Positions 5,649 through 5,759 of a stretch of 5,759 nucleotides of DNA are shown piece after piece (position 1 is the first letter of the stretch; the number at the start of each line of letters is the position of its first letter). The notes beneath the pieces are model-generated. The model was not told where the DNA came from and made no database searches. It worked only from the letters and a program-made list of their open reading frames with translations. Position numbers and translations under genes: made by a program. This DNA comes from Betaproteobacteria bacterium (GTDB lineage Bacteria; Pseudomonadota; Gammaproteobacteria; Burkholderiales; Thiobacillaceae): NCBI GenBank assembly GCA_020049245.1, contig JAIFLB010000104.1:1-5759 (forward strand). Direction: 5' to 3'.

Positions 5649-5759
5649 TCAGGCCGCCTCATTCAAAAGTTGGCCGCGTTCGGTAATCAGATCCCAGACT
5701 GAAGGCGCGATTTTCTTGATGTTGGGCAGCGCTTCTTCCGCCGTGGTGATGCAGGGCAC
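5649..5759 (-). CDS. C-terminal fragment of an unidentified protein (partial)
   Basis: Reading leftward from the window edge, 36 in-frame residues end in TGA (5651-5649). The peptide starts VPCITTAEEALPNI, contains IAPSVWDLITERG and ends LLNEAA. It has a balanced, amphipathic-helix composition typical of real coding sequence, and it ends at a plausible distance (83 bases) before the next gene on the same strand. I do not recognise the family. The single Cys near the left of the fragment and the paired helices are all that can be described; the start and any function lie outside the window. Confidence 0.5.
   Translation of the reverse strand: MPCITTAEEALPNIKKIAPSVWDLITERGQLLNEAA

Overview
The window is a moderately GC-rich bacterial chromosomal segment, most likely from a beta- or gammaproteobacterium. 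The protein families support this: class 2 quinone-linked PyrD, a group II truncated haemoglobin of the His-CD1 type, a NikR with the full nickel site, and an EF-G-like second elongation factor. A c-type cytochrome next to a sulfide:quinone-oxidoreductase-like flavoprotein hints at a respiratory lifestyle that may include sulfur metabolism. This is an inference; no single gene fixes the taxon. There are no insertion sequences, phage genes, CRISPR arrays, tRNAs or rRNAs in the window.

There are two convergent blocks. On the + strand, from the left edge: the C-terminal end of a class I cytochrome c (2-166), a 162-base non-coding gap holding a nested inverted repeat and a weak sigma-54-like motif, an SQR/FccB-like FAD flavoprotein (329-1468), and a group II truncated haemoglobin (1554-1937). 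On the - strand, reading from the right edge: the C-terminal end of an unidentified protein (5649-5759), an EF-G-2-type translational GTPase (3520-5565), a strong intrinsic terminator (about 3444-3478), nikR (2986-3429) and pyrD (1961-2989). The blocks meet in a 23-base gap (1938-1960) containing a small hairpin.

The + strand genes fit a redox theme: electron carrier, flavin oxidoreductase and haem protein. The flavoprotein keeps two of the three SQR-type cysteines but appears to lack one of the two catalytic ones, so its substrate is open. On the - strand, nikR and pyrD overlap by four bases (ATGA), so a nickel-responsive regulator is probably translationally coupled to a pyrimidine-biosynthesis enzyme. 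The EF-G-like gene ends in a triplicated 10-mer that places a stop in each reading frame, just before the terminator that separates it from nikR.

I do not see a clearly new multi-gene system. The items most worth a second look are the cysteine-variant SQR-like protein beside a cytochrome c and a haemoglobin, the nikR-pyrD coupling, and the EF-G-like GTPase with Tyr in place of the usual catalytic His.
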